This document shows, piece by piece, positions 17,655 through 25,332 of a stretch of 33,637 nucleotides of DNA. How positions within the stretch are numbered: position 1 is the first letter of the stretch; each line of letters starts with the position of its first letter. The translations under genes were made by a program, and so were the position numbers. The notes below the pieces were generated by a model that was not told the DNA's origin, searched no databases, and worked only from the letters and a program-made list of their open reading frames with translations. The DNA is taken from positions 1-33,637 of the forward strand of contig WTZT01000001.1 of NCBI GenBank assembly GCA_009889685.1, read 5' to 3'. The DNA is from Candidatus Hikarchaeia archaeon HikBin4. Lineage in GTDB: Archaea; Halobacteriota; Halobacteria; Halobacteriales; Hikarchaeaceae.

Positions 17655-18028
17655 CTGTAATAGCCATGCAAATAGTAGGCATAGTCTGCGTCGTTCTTGG
17701 AATAGTAATGAATCTCGATCCAGTCAGGTTCAACGAGAGTATATTTGGCAAAGTTGACAAAAAAGCCGTTAATCAACTTGCCGCCCTGAGACTTCCTCTT
17801 GGAGGCTGTATCATGGCCGTTGGTATCATCCATCTCTACTGTAGTGTGACGGTAACCAGCGTCGACGCGATGAAAGCCATCCTCCTCGCCACAGCAATTG
17901 GATTAATCGTTTTGGGAGCCACCGTCATTTCCGGAAAAACTCGCGGTTTCAGTGATCAAATCCCACGGATGCCAATTGCTATATTAAGCGTTCTAATAGC
18001 TATTTGTCTCTACGCCTCGCTATTCTGA
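17648..18028 (+). CDS. Small integral membrane protein of unknown function
   Basis: A 126-residue protein with four predicted hydrophobic helices (about 4-22, 48-66, 76-94 and 107-125). A charged loop lies after the first (DPVRFNESIFGKVDKKAVNQ). The second helix region begins with ALRLPLGGCIMAVGIIHLY. The pattern resembles small DUF4345-like four-helix membrane proteins, but I do not recognise the family with confidence. It is transcribed from between hef and the convergent UPF0148 gene. The composition is somewhat more GC-rich than its neighbours by eye. No function is assigned. Confidence 0.75.
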   Translation: MVTVIAMQIVGIVCVVLGIVMNLDPVRFNESIFGKVDKKAVNQLAALRLPLGGCIMAVGIIHLYCSVTVTSVDAMKAILLATAIGLIVLGATVISGKTRGFSDQIPRMPIAILSVLIAICLYASLF

Positions 18029-18060
18029 CTAGGCTAGACAAACTCACGAAACAAATACTG

Positions 18061-18486
18061 CTATTTTCCAACTTCATCCATCATCCGAAGAACTTCAGTA
18101 GCTTCTTTCATCGCACTTAGATATTCTTTCATTTTCTGTATATCTTCTTCCTGTTCCACCTTTTCAGTGAGATCTTCTATTTTATTCATTATTACAGTTC
18201 GTGCCCCTGTTAGCTGTCCCCCCGTCCTTTTCCGTTCACTTTGGTCCTTTTGACTGTCTACTTCTTTCTCGGTTGTGCCTTGTTTTCCTTTTTTGCAAAT
18301 TGGGCAAAACTCTTCCCCCTCTTGACGGAAAATAGGATTTCCACACGTTTTACAGTGTTTTCTAGTCATAGTCGCTCCCTGTAATAATAGGGAACTCATC
18401 ACCTGGGCGGATTCTCTACTTTTAGCTTCTTTTTCAAACTGTAAACGAAGTTTTTCTCTTTCTGCATCTTTATCAATTTCTGCCAT
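18061..18486 (-). CDS. UPF0148 / Sjogren's autoantigen p27 (ZNRD2)-like zinc-ribbon protein
   Basis: A 141-residue protein of the archaeal UPF0148 family (Auto_anti-p27 domain). A charged N-terminal helix leads into QVMSSLLLQGATM, the family signature. A four-cysteine zinc ribbon follows: C45 and C48 (CKTC), C61 and C64 (CPIC). A low-complexity charged linker (about 66-100) and a predicted coiled coil (about 105-140, LTEKVEQEEDIQKMKEYL) finish the protein. The cellular role is not established in Archaea. It is divergent from mdh and convergent with the membrane protein gene. Confidence 0.85.
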   Translation of the reverse strand: MAEIDKDAEREKLRLQFEKEAKSRESAQVMSSLLLQGATMTRKHCKTCGNPIFRQEGEEFCPICKKGKQGTTEKEVDSQKDQSERKRTGGQLTGARTVIMNKIEDLTEKVEQEEDIQKMKEYLSAMKEATEVLRMMDEVGK

Positions 18487-18558
18487 TGATATCTCTAAAA
18501 ATCCATCGGGGGAAAAATCCTCCGAAGAACCAATTATTTCTCCGTTCCTTTTCGAAGC

Positions 18559-18569
18559 ATTTTAAATAC
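18559..18569 (+). promoter_or_regulatory. mdh TATA box, leaderless promoter
   Basis: CATTTTAAATA is a strong archaeal TATA box centred about 27 nt before ATG 18591. The spacing implies a leaderless mRNA and supports ATG 18591 over the in-frame ATG at 18486, which lies upstream of this promoter. Confidence 0.65.
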
Positions 18570-18590
18570 CCGCCCGAGTTGTTTCTGGTA

Positions 18591-19508
18591 ATGTCAAAAA
18601 TTTCTATCATTGGTGCAGCAGGAACGGTGGGTTCCTCATTTGGATATCACTTAGCAATCCAATCTATAGTCGATGAGATAGTATACATCGATATTCCTTC
18701 AAAACATTCTTTCACAGTCGGACAAGTAGAAGATACAAATCATGCCTTAGCATATCATTCTGACACTGATGTCTCTTGCGGAGAATATGCCGACACGGAA
18801 AACTCCGATATCATCGTTATCACTGCAGGAAAACCAAGACAACCTGGACAAAATAGAATTGATCTAGCCACTGATAACACGGCCATTTTAGATTCTATTC
18901 TTGATTCTCTTTTAGAATACAACGACGATTTCATATCAATTATCACAACCAATCCCGTGGATCTACTAAACCGATACGTATTTGAATCGGGCAATCGCCC
19001 CCGCAAAAGTGTGCTTGGGTTTGGTGGTATTCTTGATTCTGCACGATTTCGTTACACACTTTCTAAAACTCTTTCTCTCCCTGTAACTGATATTGACGCA
19101 ACAATTTTAGGTGAACATGGCGATTCCCAAGTGCCTATTTTTTCCCAAATTAAGCTCCCTGAAGACACTACGATCTCATTTTCAATCGAAGAACAGGAAT
19201 CTATTCTTTCTAGTCTAAAAGAATCTGCCATGCGTGTAATTGAACAGAAAAAAGCTACTCAATGGGGACCATCTGCCGGATTATATCACATGGTGGCCGC
19301 CATCATAGAAAACAAAAATCAAGTTTTACCCTGTTCTGTAGTCCTCGACGGTGAATATGGTTTATCTGATGTTAGTCTTGGTGTTCCCGCCCATCTTGAT
19401 TCTGCTGGAATGAAAGAAATCCTTGAGTGGAACCTCTCCAATTCTGAGGAAGATGCCCTCAAAAAATCAGCAGAAAAATTAGATTCTGAGTACGCCCTTC
19501 TAAAATAG
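18591..19508 (+). CDS. mdh: Malate dehydrogenase, LDH-like haloarchaeal type
   Basis: NAD(P)-dependent interconversion of malate and oxaloacetate, 305 residues. The Rossmann glycine motif is GAAGTVGSS. In AGKPRQPGQNRIDLA the arginine at LDH position 102 marks malate rather than lactate specificity. LGEHGDSQVP holds the catalytic histidine, and TTNPVDLLNRY contributes substrate binding. Long segments (RQPGQ-RIDLA, NPVDLLNR, GFGG-LDSARFRY) match the pattern of Haloarcula malate dehydrogenase, but without the heavy acidic surface. A leaderless promoter supports this start; the longer frame upstream would add 35 basic residues that do not fit the family. Confidence 0.94.
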   Translation: MSKISIIGAAGTVGSSFGYHLAIQSIVDEIVYIDIPSKHSFTVGQVEDTNHALAYHSDTDVSCGEYADTENSDIIVITAGKPRQPGQNRIDLATDNTAILDSILDSLLEYNDDFISIITTNPVDLLNRYVFESGNRPRKSVLGFGGILDSARFRYTLSKTLSLPVTDIDATILGEHGDSQVPIFSQIKLPEDTTISFSIEEQESILSSLKESAMRVIEQKKATQWGPSAGLYHMVAAIIENKNQVLPCSVVLDGEYGLSDVSLGVPAHLDSAGMKEILEWNLSNSEEDALKKSAEKLDSEYALLK

Positions 19509-19522
19509 TTTACCCAAACACT

Positions 19523-19765
19523 TCACACAATCCGATTTCCTTCATCATCATATAATTTTATAGCATCGACCGGACAGACCCGGGCGGCCATTTCCGCCTC
19601 AAACTCTTCTCCTTTTGGAACTTCTATTGTGAATATATTTTCCCTTTCTTCTATTGAATTTCTCAAGTCCGCTTTCCCATGTTTAAGATTTTTCTGAAAT
19701 ACTTCCCACTCGTGAACACATTGAAACATTCCCGTGCAAGTATACCGATCAAATTCTATTTTCAT
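19523..19765 (-). CDS. Single-cluster ferredoxin with three cysteines ([3Fe-4S] type)
   Basis: An 80-residue electron-transfer protein. Its only cysteines are C10, C16 (CTGMFQC, spacing x5) and C64 in ARVCPVDAIKL. The usual second cysteine of CxxCxxC is methionine (M13), so a [3Fe-4S] cluster is expected, as in the ferredoxins that serve cytochromes P450. The central part (about 28-58) is a charged region. It is convergent with mdh (14-nt gap) and divergent from hel308. The redox partner is not evident in this neighbourhood. Confidence 0.82.
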   Translation of the reverse strand: MKIEFDRYTCTGMFQCVHEWEVFQKNLKHGKADLRNSIEERENIFTIEVPKGEEFEAEMAARVCPVDAIKLYDDEGNRIV

Positions 19766-19877
19766 ATCTACTCTTTAGTCTTAGCTTGTCTTATGTATGC
19801 CGAGATTTCACAACCAATATCTGAAGATTTTATCCACCATACTCATTACTCTCGCTAACTTCTTATTAACAACATAC

Positions 19878-22109
19878 GTGAATGTAGATGACATATCCGA
19901 TCTGCCTGATCATGCAATAGCACTGCTCAAATCTAGTGGTGTACACACACTCTATCCTCCCCAAATCCTCGCTGTCGAAGCGGGCATCACCCAGGGGAAC
20001 AGTATCGTAGCTAGTGTCCCAACAGCCAGTGGAAAAACCTTCATAGCAGAATTAGCAATGCTTTCTACAATAGCCCGTGGGGGTAAAGCCCTCTACATAG
20101 TCCCATTGCGAGCTCTAGCCAATGAAAAAAAACAAGAATTCGATAGGTTCGATGCCATTGATATCTCTGTAGGGAGTTCAACTGGAGATTATGAAAGTAC
20201 CGATGATTGGCTCGCAACCAAGGATATCATAGTCGCAACTTCTGAGAAAGTAGATTCTTTAATTCGAAATTTTACCCCTTGGATTTCTGATCTAACTTGC
20301 GTCGTAGCAGATGAAATTCACCTTCTAGACGACGCTTCTAGAGGCCCCACTCTAGAAATGACTTTGTCAAAACTCATCCACATCAACCCCGACATACAAA
20401 TAGTGGGCCTGTCCGCAACTATTGGAAATGCGGATCAAATCGCAACCTGGCTCGACGCAACCCTGATTGAATCCTCTTGGCGTCCGATTTCTCTTCGAAC
20501 CGGTGTTTATCATGATAGTTCTATCCATTTCGGCGACGGAACTACTCGTGACATTCCTAAAAAATCCAACCCTATTGAGGATATAATTCACGATGTTCTA
20601 CAAGAAGATGGATCTGCTCTAGTTTTTGTAAGTTCTCGCAGGAACGCAGAATCCGCAGCCAAAAAAATCTCTAACGTCACTGACAACTTTACTAATAAAA
20701 CCAAACCAAACCTAATAGAACTAGCAAACCAAGTCCGAGAAGAAGGTGAAACTGAACTGGCTAATACATTAGCTAGTTCTATTGAAAAGGGATCTGCATT
20801 CCACCACGCCGGACTGGTGAGTAACCATCGTAGATTGGTTGAAAAATCGTTTCGAGAACGCACAATAAAAGTTGTATGCGCCACTCCAACTCTGGCAGCT
20901 GGAGTCAATACGCCCAGTAGACGTGTTATAGTTCGAGATTGGCGTAGATACAATTCCTTCCGTGGTGGTATGGAACCCCTTTCTGTCATAGAAATGCACC
21001 AAATGTTTGGCCGTGCTGGCCGTCCTAACTTAGATCCCTATGGAGAAGCAATATTGTTGGCTTCTGGACCCGATGAATTCAATGAGCTTTTCGACCGATA
21101 TATTGAAGCAGAACCCGAATCAGTCGAATCAAAATTAGCTGTAGAACCTGCTTTAAGAACTCATATTTTATCCGCCATAGCTACTGGATTTGCTACTACT
21201 AAAGAAGGACTCCTAGATTTTTTAGATGGAACTCTCTATGCCACCCAAACAACTGACACAAGGAGATTACAACTTGTTACACATTCTGTACTCAAATATT
21301 TGGAAGTCAATGGTTTCCTCACCATATCGGATAGTGATATTGTAGCTACCAAAATAGGAGAAGAAGTATCTCGCATCTACCTCGACCCAATGTCTGCAGC
21401 AGAAATAATTTATGGACTAAAAGCTTCTGAAAATCCTAGCCCTTTAAGTATATACCATCTAATCAGCCGAACCCCTGATACTTACCCTTTATATCTCAAG
21501 TCTGGAGATCGAGATTTTTATTACCAATTAGCTTACGAATATCAATCAGAATTATTAGGATCTTCTCCCTCTGAATTCGACCCCCATTGGGAAGACTGGC
21601 TATCTGCTCTTAAAACAGCAAAAATGATAGAAGATTGGACCGAGGAAACCGATGAAGAGACAATTACCAAACATTATCGAATAGGTCCTGGAGACATACG
21701 TGCTAAAATAGATACTGCAGATTGGCTACTCCGAGCAGCAGAGAGACTTGCCATCTCTTTAGATCTACAATCAATTTCTATCATTCGGAATCTACAAAGA
21801 CGGGTTAAATATGGGGTAAAAGAAGAGTTACTTGAACTAGTTGCAGTTGAAGGAATCGGCAGGATTCGGGCGAGGCAATTATTCAACCACGGAATCCACA
21901 CACGATCTGATTTACGCACAGCAGACAAACAACTTATCCTCAATGCCCTTTCTGGAAGAAGGCTCACCACCGAACAAATTCTCCAAAACGCAGGACGTAC
22001 AGACTCCTCTTTAGATGCTATCCCCTCTCGGCCATTTTCTTCTATAAAAAACCAAACATCGTCCGATCAGGAAGATGAAGAACAAGCAAATCTAGGAGAC
22101 TTCAAATGA
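19878..22109 (+). CDS. hel308: Hel308 DNA helicase
   Basis: Ski2-like SF2 3'-5' helicase acting at stalled replication forks, 743 residues from the GTG at 19878. Motifs are a Q-motif region LYPPQ, Walker A PTASGKT (about 48-54), ADEIHLLDD (DEIH), GLSATIGN, and motif VI QMFGRAGRP. A winged helix, the ratchet domain (around FATTKEGLLDFL and later) and a C-terminal helix-hairpin-helix (VEGIGRIRARQLF) follow. An in-frame ATG at 19797 would add 27 residues with a hydrophobic stretch (KILSTILITLANFLLTTY) unlike other Hel308 proteins. VNVDDISDLP from the GTG matches the family's usual beginning. The gene overlaps cgi121 by 4 nt. Confidence 0.93.
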   Translation: MNVDDISDLPDHAIALLKSSGVHTLYPPQILAVEAGITQGNSIVASVPTASGKTFIAELAMLSTIARGGKALYIVPLRALANEKKQEFDRFDAIDISVGSSTGDYESTDDWLATKDIIVATSEKVDSLIRNFTPWISDLTCVVADEIHLLDDASRGPTLEMTLSKLIHINPDIQIVGLSATIGNADQIATWLDATLIESSWRPISLRTGVYHDSSIHFGDGTTRDIPKKSNPIEDIIHDVLQEDGSALVFVSSRRNAESAAKKISNVTDNFTNKTKPNLIELANQVREEGETELANTLASSIEKGSAFHHAGLVSNHRRLVEKSFRERTIKVVCATPTLAAGVNTPSRRVIVRDWRRYNSFRGGMEPLSVIEMHQMFGRAGRPNLDPYGEAILLASGPDEFNELFDRYIEAEPESVESKLAVEPALRTHILSAIATGFATTKEGLLDFLDGTLYATQTTDTRRLQLVTHSVLKYLEVNGFLTISDSDIVATKIGEEVSRIYLDPMSAAEIIYGLKASENPSPLSIYHLISRTPDTYPLYLKSGDRDFYYQLAYEYQSELLGSSPSEFDPHWEDWLSALKTAKMIEDWTEETDEETITKHYRIGPGDIRAKIDTADWLLRAAERLAISLDLQSISIIRNLQRRVKYGVKEELLELVAVEGIGRIRARQLFNHGIHTRSDLRTADKQLILNALSGRRLTTEQILQNAGRTDSSLDAIPSRPFSSIKNQTSSDQEDEEQANLGDFK

Positions 22110-22597
22110 TTATCCTTGAAGGATATCTAATCTCCAAAGATACTTCTTCATTTCTTGATAATCTAACTGCAATAGCTACTAAGTATGAATGTGTTATCCA
22201 ATCTTTCGATGCTCGATACATAGTTGGAAAATCTCATCTAACCTTGGCAACCGAATATTCTAAAAGGGCGTTCGAACGTGAAAATTCAATCGCTAAAGAT
22301 CCCGCAGTAGAACTTCTTTTATATGCTTCAGGGAGGCGCCAAATAAACCGTGCAATGGAGATGTGCATCAATCCCAAAACAACCGGTATCGTAATAGTTA
22401 TCCACGGAGAAAAAGAGACCATTTCTTCTAATTTACTACGGGAGTTAATTCTGCCCTCTGATGTGATAGAACCCACTCAAAACATAGAATTGCTTTGCAC
22501 TTTTTTCGACATAACCCGCGCAGAACTTGAAGTTTCTTCCACCGATATAGAGTCATTAGTTCTTGAACGTGTAGCACTTCTCAATCTATCTAAATAA
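22106..22597 (+). CDS. cgi121: KEOPS complex subunit Cgi121
   Basis: A 163-residue subunit of KEOPS, the complex that makes N6-threonylcarbamoyladenosine at position 37 of ANN-decoding tRNAs. Cgi121 binds Bud32 and recruits the tRNA 3' end. The family signature LLLYASGRRQINRAMEM (about 70-86) and the following TGIVIVIHG strand are clear. ATG 22106 overlaps the hel308 stop (ATGA), so the two are translationally coupled, an arrangement known in other euryarchaea. No other KEOPS gene is in the window. Confidence 0.92.
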   Translation: MIILEGYLISKDTSSFLDNLTAIATKYECVIQSFDARYIVGKSHLTLATEYSKRAFERENSIAKDPAVELLLYASGRRQINRAMEMCINPKTTGIVIVIHGEKETISSNLLRELILPSDVIEPTQNIELLCTFFDITRAELEVSSTDIESLVLERVALLNLSK

Positions 22598-22659
22598 CCC
22601 CCTTTTCATTTCCTGTAGTTTTATCCACTAGCACGTCATATAGAGGTTAGGTAAAATCA

Positions 22660-22911
22660 ATGCTCCGCCTCACACAACAAATCGCATTCGTTATAGTTAT
22701 GTTAACAATAGATATTCTTGTATTATCGCCCCTTTTCGTCTTCCGCGTCGATGGAATCGCTGGATATGGTGGTTGGGGTTACCCCGGCCCAGGAGTCATG
22801 TTTGTAAATGTTTTACTCGTTTGGCTCCTTTACATCGGAATCTTCAATGTTTGGTTAGGGGGGAATATAGGCAAGAGGTTGGCAAAAGCGATCTTCGACA
22901 GATACGTATAA
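22660..22911 (+). CDS. Small two-helix membrane protein of unknown function
   Basis: An 83-residue protein with two hydrophobic helices (about 6-29 and 46-68) separated by a glycine/aromatic-rich outer loop (GIAGYGGWGYPGPG). The tail is short and basic (GKRLAKAIFDRYV). The loop is likely extracytoplasmic and the termini cytoplasmic by the positive-inside rule. The family was not recognised. It lies 62 nt after cgi121 and 45 nt before the molybdenum-hydroxylase gene on the same strand, so it could be co-transcribed with either. GAGGTTAG upstream is a poor Shine-Dalgarno. Confidence 0.65.
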   Translation: MLRLTQQIAFVIVMLTIDILVLSPLFVFRVDGIAGYGGWGYPGPGVMFVNVLLVWLLYIGIFNVWLGGNIGKRLAKAIFDRYV

Positions 22912-22956
22912 TGCTTTCTCCGATGTGTCTATCCCTTTCTATTGATTAGAACCCCT

Positions 22957-25317
22957 ATGACAAATTCGATAGGTTCTCGGATTCCTTCAAAATTGGGGGA
23001 AGTTTTTGTCACTGGTTCTGGCAGTTTCATCGATGATATGACATTCCCTGGAATGCTCCATGCACGTTTTGTTCGTTGCCCACATCCTCACGCCGAAATC
23101 GTTTCAGTAGATATTTCTTCCGCTCTCTCTATTCCTGGAGTCGAATTGGTCTGGACCTGGGATGATCTATCTCCTTATCTGAATTCTAATCATTTTGGAC
23201 ATGATATTCTTGACGAGGAGCCTCTTGTTATTGATAGGGCTCGTTATGTTGGCGACGAAGTTGCAATAGTTCTAGCCCAAGACGCCCACACAGCGCTTGA
23301 AGCATCTGAAGCTGTTAATATAATCTACAACTCCCTCCCCGCAGTTACTAGTGTAGAAGACGCTCTGTCATCTACATCCCCTATATTACATCCCCGTCTG
23401 GATCTGGATCCTAGTTCTTCTGTCAAAGGAAACTTATTACACTCTTTTTCAATCAAAACTGGGGATATTCAAACCACTTTAAAATCTCCTCATATTTCTG
23501 TATCTGGTTCCTTCAAGACCAACCGAACTAGCCCCTCTGCGCTCGAGCCCCACGGTGTTATAGCTAGCTATACACCCGGAAGAGGGCTGACTATCCATTC
23601 CCCTAATCAAAAACCCCACTCAATGGTAACACATCTAGAAAATATATTTGGATTTGAACCCGGGACTATCACCTGGAATGTCCCCGATATTGGTGGTTCT
23701 TTTGGCACTAAAGCAGAATTACTCTCTCATGAAATTTGTGCCGCTGCACTCACCATTGCAACTCGTAAACCCGTAAAAATAATTCTCGATCGATTGGAAG
23801 AATTGCAAACGGGACGGGGTCGGCCCGAAGAACATTTTAAGGCGTGTTTAACCGCAGATAAAAATGGGAATTTTATATCACTCACGGTCGACATGATTCA
23901 AAACACTGGGGCATATGCTTCATACGGCATTCACACTTCTGAAACACCTGGACTTCTCGCAGCTTGTCCCTACTTAATCGAACACCAAAATATATCTGGA
24001 AAAGTTGTTTATACAAATGTAGTACCTTCTGGAGCTGTTAGGGGGTTCGGCGACTCACAATATACCTTCGTCAGAGAACAACTCGTTGATGCACTTTCTA
24101 GAAAACTCAATAGAGATCCTATCGATTTAAGATTGCAAAATATAGCTACTAAGGAACAAATGCCACTTACAACCGCAACTGGAATTAGATGGAGAAACAC
24201 CGATTTACCTTCTTGTATTAACGCAGTAAGAGATTCTCTCTCTCCTCCTTCAACCCCTCCCCCAAAAAATAAACTCCGAGGTATGGGGATTGCCGTTTCT
24301 GTCAAAAGAAATGGAAAAAAAGGTGCCAACTCTGACTTTTCTAAAGCTACTGTTGAGGTCAATAACAAAGGCACAGTTTACATATATTCGGACGTTATTA
24401 GTGTTGGTCAGGGTACCGAAACTAGTCTTGCCCAAATAGCATCAGAAATTTTAGGTGTTTCTCAAAAGAGAATCAAAGTTATAACCGGAAATACAGACAC
24501 AATCGCAGATGGTCACGGTGTGGGCGCCGATAGAGGCACAGTTTTCATTGGAAGCGCCACCGCGAAAGCCGCAGAAAATCTTCGAGAAAAAATCACCAAA
24601 ATTGCATCCAAATTCTTGCAAATAGATCCTATAAATGTAGCCCTCTCGGATGATAAAATATTTGACTCATCTGACCCAGACCATGGGATGGACTTCACAG
24701 AATTTGCTCATCGTGCTAGATTCGATGACCCTTCCACCAAACTGGACCAAAACGAAATCGGAGTGTCTCTAATAGGCCACGCAACTTTCGAAAGTTTAGA
24801 AGCACAAACCGTAGATCCAAATACCAGATTGGGAAATGTTTCTCATACATACACCCACTCCTCTGTCGGCGTTATCCTAGACGTAGATCTAGGTACTGGC
24901 GATATAGATATAGTTGATATATGTGTCGCAGAGGATCTAGGTTGTGTGATCAATCCACTCTTAGTTGAGGGACAAATTCAAGGATGTATCGGACACGCAA
25001 CTGGGGACGTTTTACTCGAGAATTTCACTTATGATGCCCATGGATATCCTCACAATGGAACTCTAGTTGATTACCATCTCCCAACTACTGTAGACGTACC
25101 TTTACTAACCAAAATGCATAAAATTGAATCCCCCGATCCTGCCACTTCACATGGACAAAGAGGTGCCGGAGAAGGTGCATTATTACCATTCCCTGCTGCA
25201 ATAGCCAATGCTGTCTATGATGCAACAGGAGTTCGTTTTAGAGAGCTACCTCTATCTCCTCAAAAAATCCTTCCCTCTCTCATAGAACATGGACTTTCAA
25301 CCCACAAAAAATTATAG
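22957..25317 (+). CDS. Molybdopterin-dependent aldehyde oxidase/xanthine dehydrogenase-like large subunit
   Basis: The molybdenum catalytic subunit of the xanthine-oxidase superfamily, 786 residues. The N-terminal aldehyde oxidase a/b-hammerhead domain is about 10-125 (GEVFVTGSGSFIDDM, LHARFVRCPHPHA, VGDEVAIVLA). The molybdopterin-binding part has GGSFGTKAE, GAVRGFGDSQ (about 359-368) and VGQGTETSLAQIA (about 482). The likely catalytic glutamate is in GQRGAGEGALLPFPAA (about 734-749). The form I CO dehydrogenase signature (AYxCSFR) is absent; GAVRGFG is nearer to aldehyde or azaheterocycle hydroxylases. No FAD (medium) or 2Fe-2S (small) subunit gene is adjacent, which is unusual. ATG 22957 is preferred to the TTG five codons upstream. 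The gene is convergent with the CocE-type gene. Confidence 0.88.
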   Translation: MTNSIGSRIPSKLGEVFVTGSGSFIDDMTFPGMLHARFVRCPHPHAEIVSVDISSALSIPGVELVWTWDDLSPYLNSNHFGHDILDEEPLVIDRARYVGDEVAIVLAQDAHTALEASEAVNIIYNSLPAVTSVEDALSSTSPILHPRLDLDPSSSVKGNLLHSFSIKTGDIQTTLKSPHISVSGSFKTNRTSPSALEPHGVIASYTPGRGLTIHSPNQKPHSMVTHLENIFGFEPGTITWNVPDIGGSFGTKAELLSHEICAAALTIATRKPVKIILDRLEELQTGRGRPEEHFKACLTADKNGNFISLTVDMIQNTGAYASYGIHTSETPGLLAACPYLIEHQNISGKVVYTNVVPSGAVRGFGDSQYTFVREQLVDALSRKLNRDPIDLRLQNIATKEQMPLTTATGIRWRNTDLPSCINAVRDSLSPPSTPPPKNKLRGMGIAVSVKRNGKKGANSDFSKATVEVNNKGTVYIYSDVISVGQGTETSLAQIASEILGVSQKRIKVITGNTDTIADGHGVGADRGTVFIGSATAKAAENLREKITKIASKFLQIDPINVALSDDKIFDSSDPDHGMDFTEFAHRARFDDPSTKLDQNEIGVSLIGHATFESLEAQTVDPNTRLGNVSHTYTHSSVGVILDVDLGTGDIDIVDICVAEDLGCVINPLLVEGQIQGCIGHATGDVLLENFTYDAHGYPHNGTLVDYHLPTTVDVPLLTKMHKIESPDPATSHGQRGAGEGALLPFPAAIANAVYDATGVRFRELPLSPQKILPSLIEHGLSTHKKL

Positions 25318-25332
25318 TTTGTAGCTTTAGCT

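Noticed and set aside
22957..25317. Carbon monoxide dehydrogenase (form I CoxL)
   Set aside because: The active-site loop is GAVRGFG, not AYxCSFR, and no coxM or coxS gene is adjacent. A broader hydroxylase label is safer.
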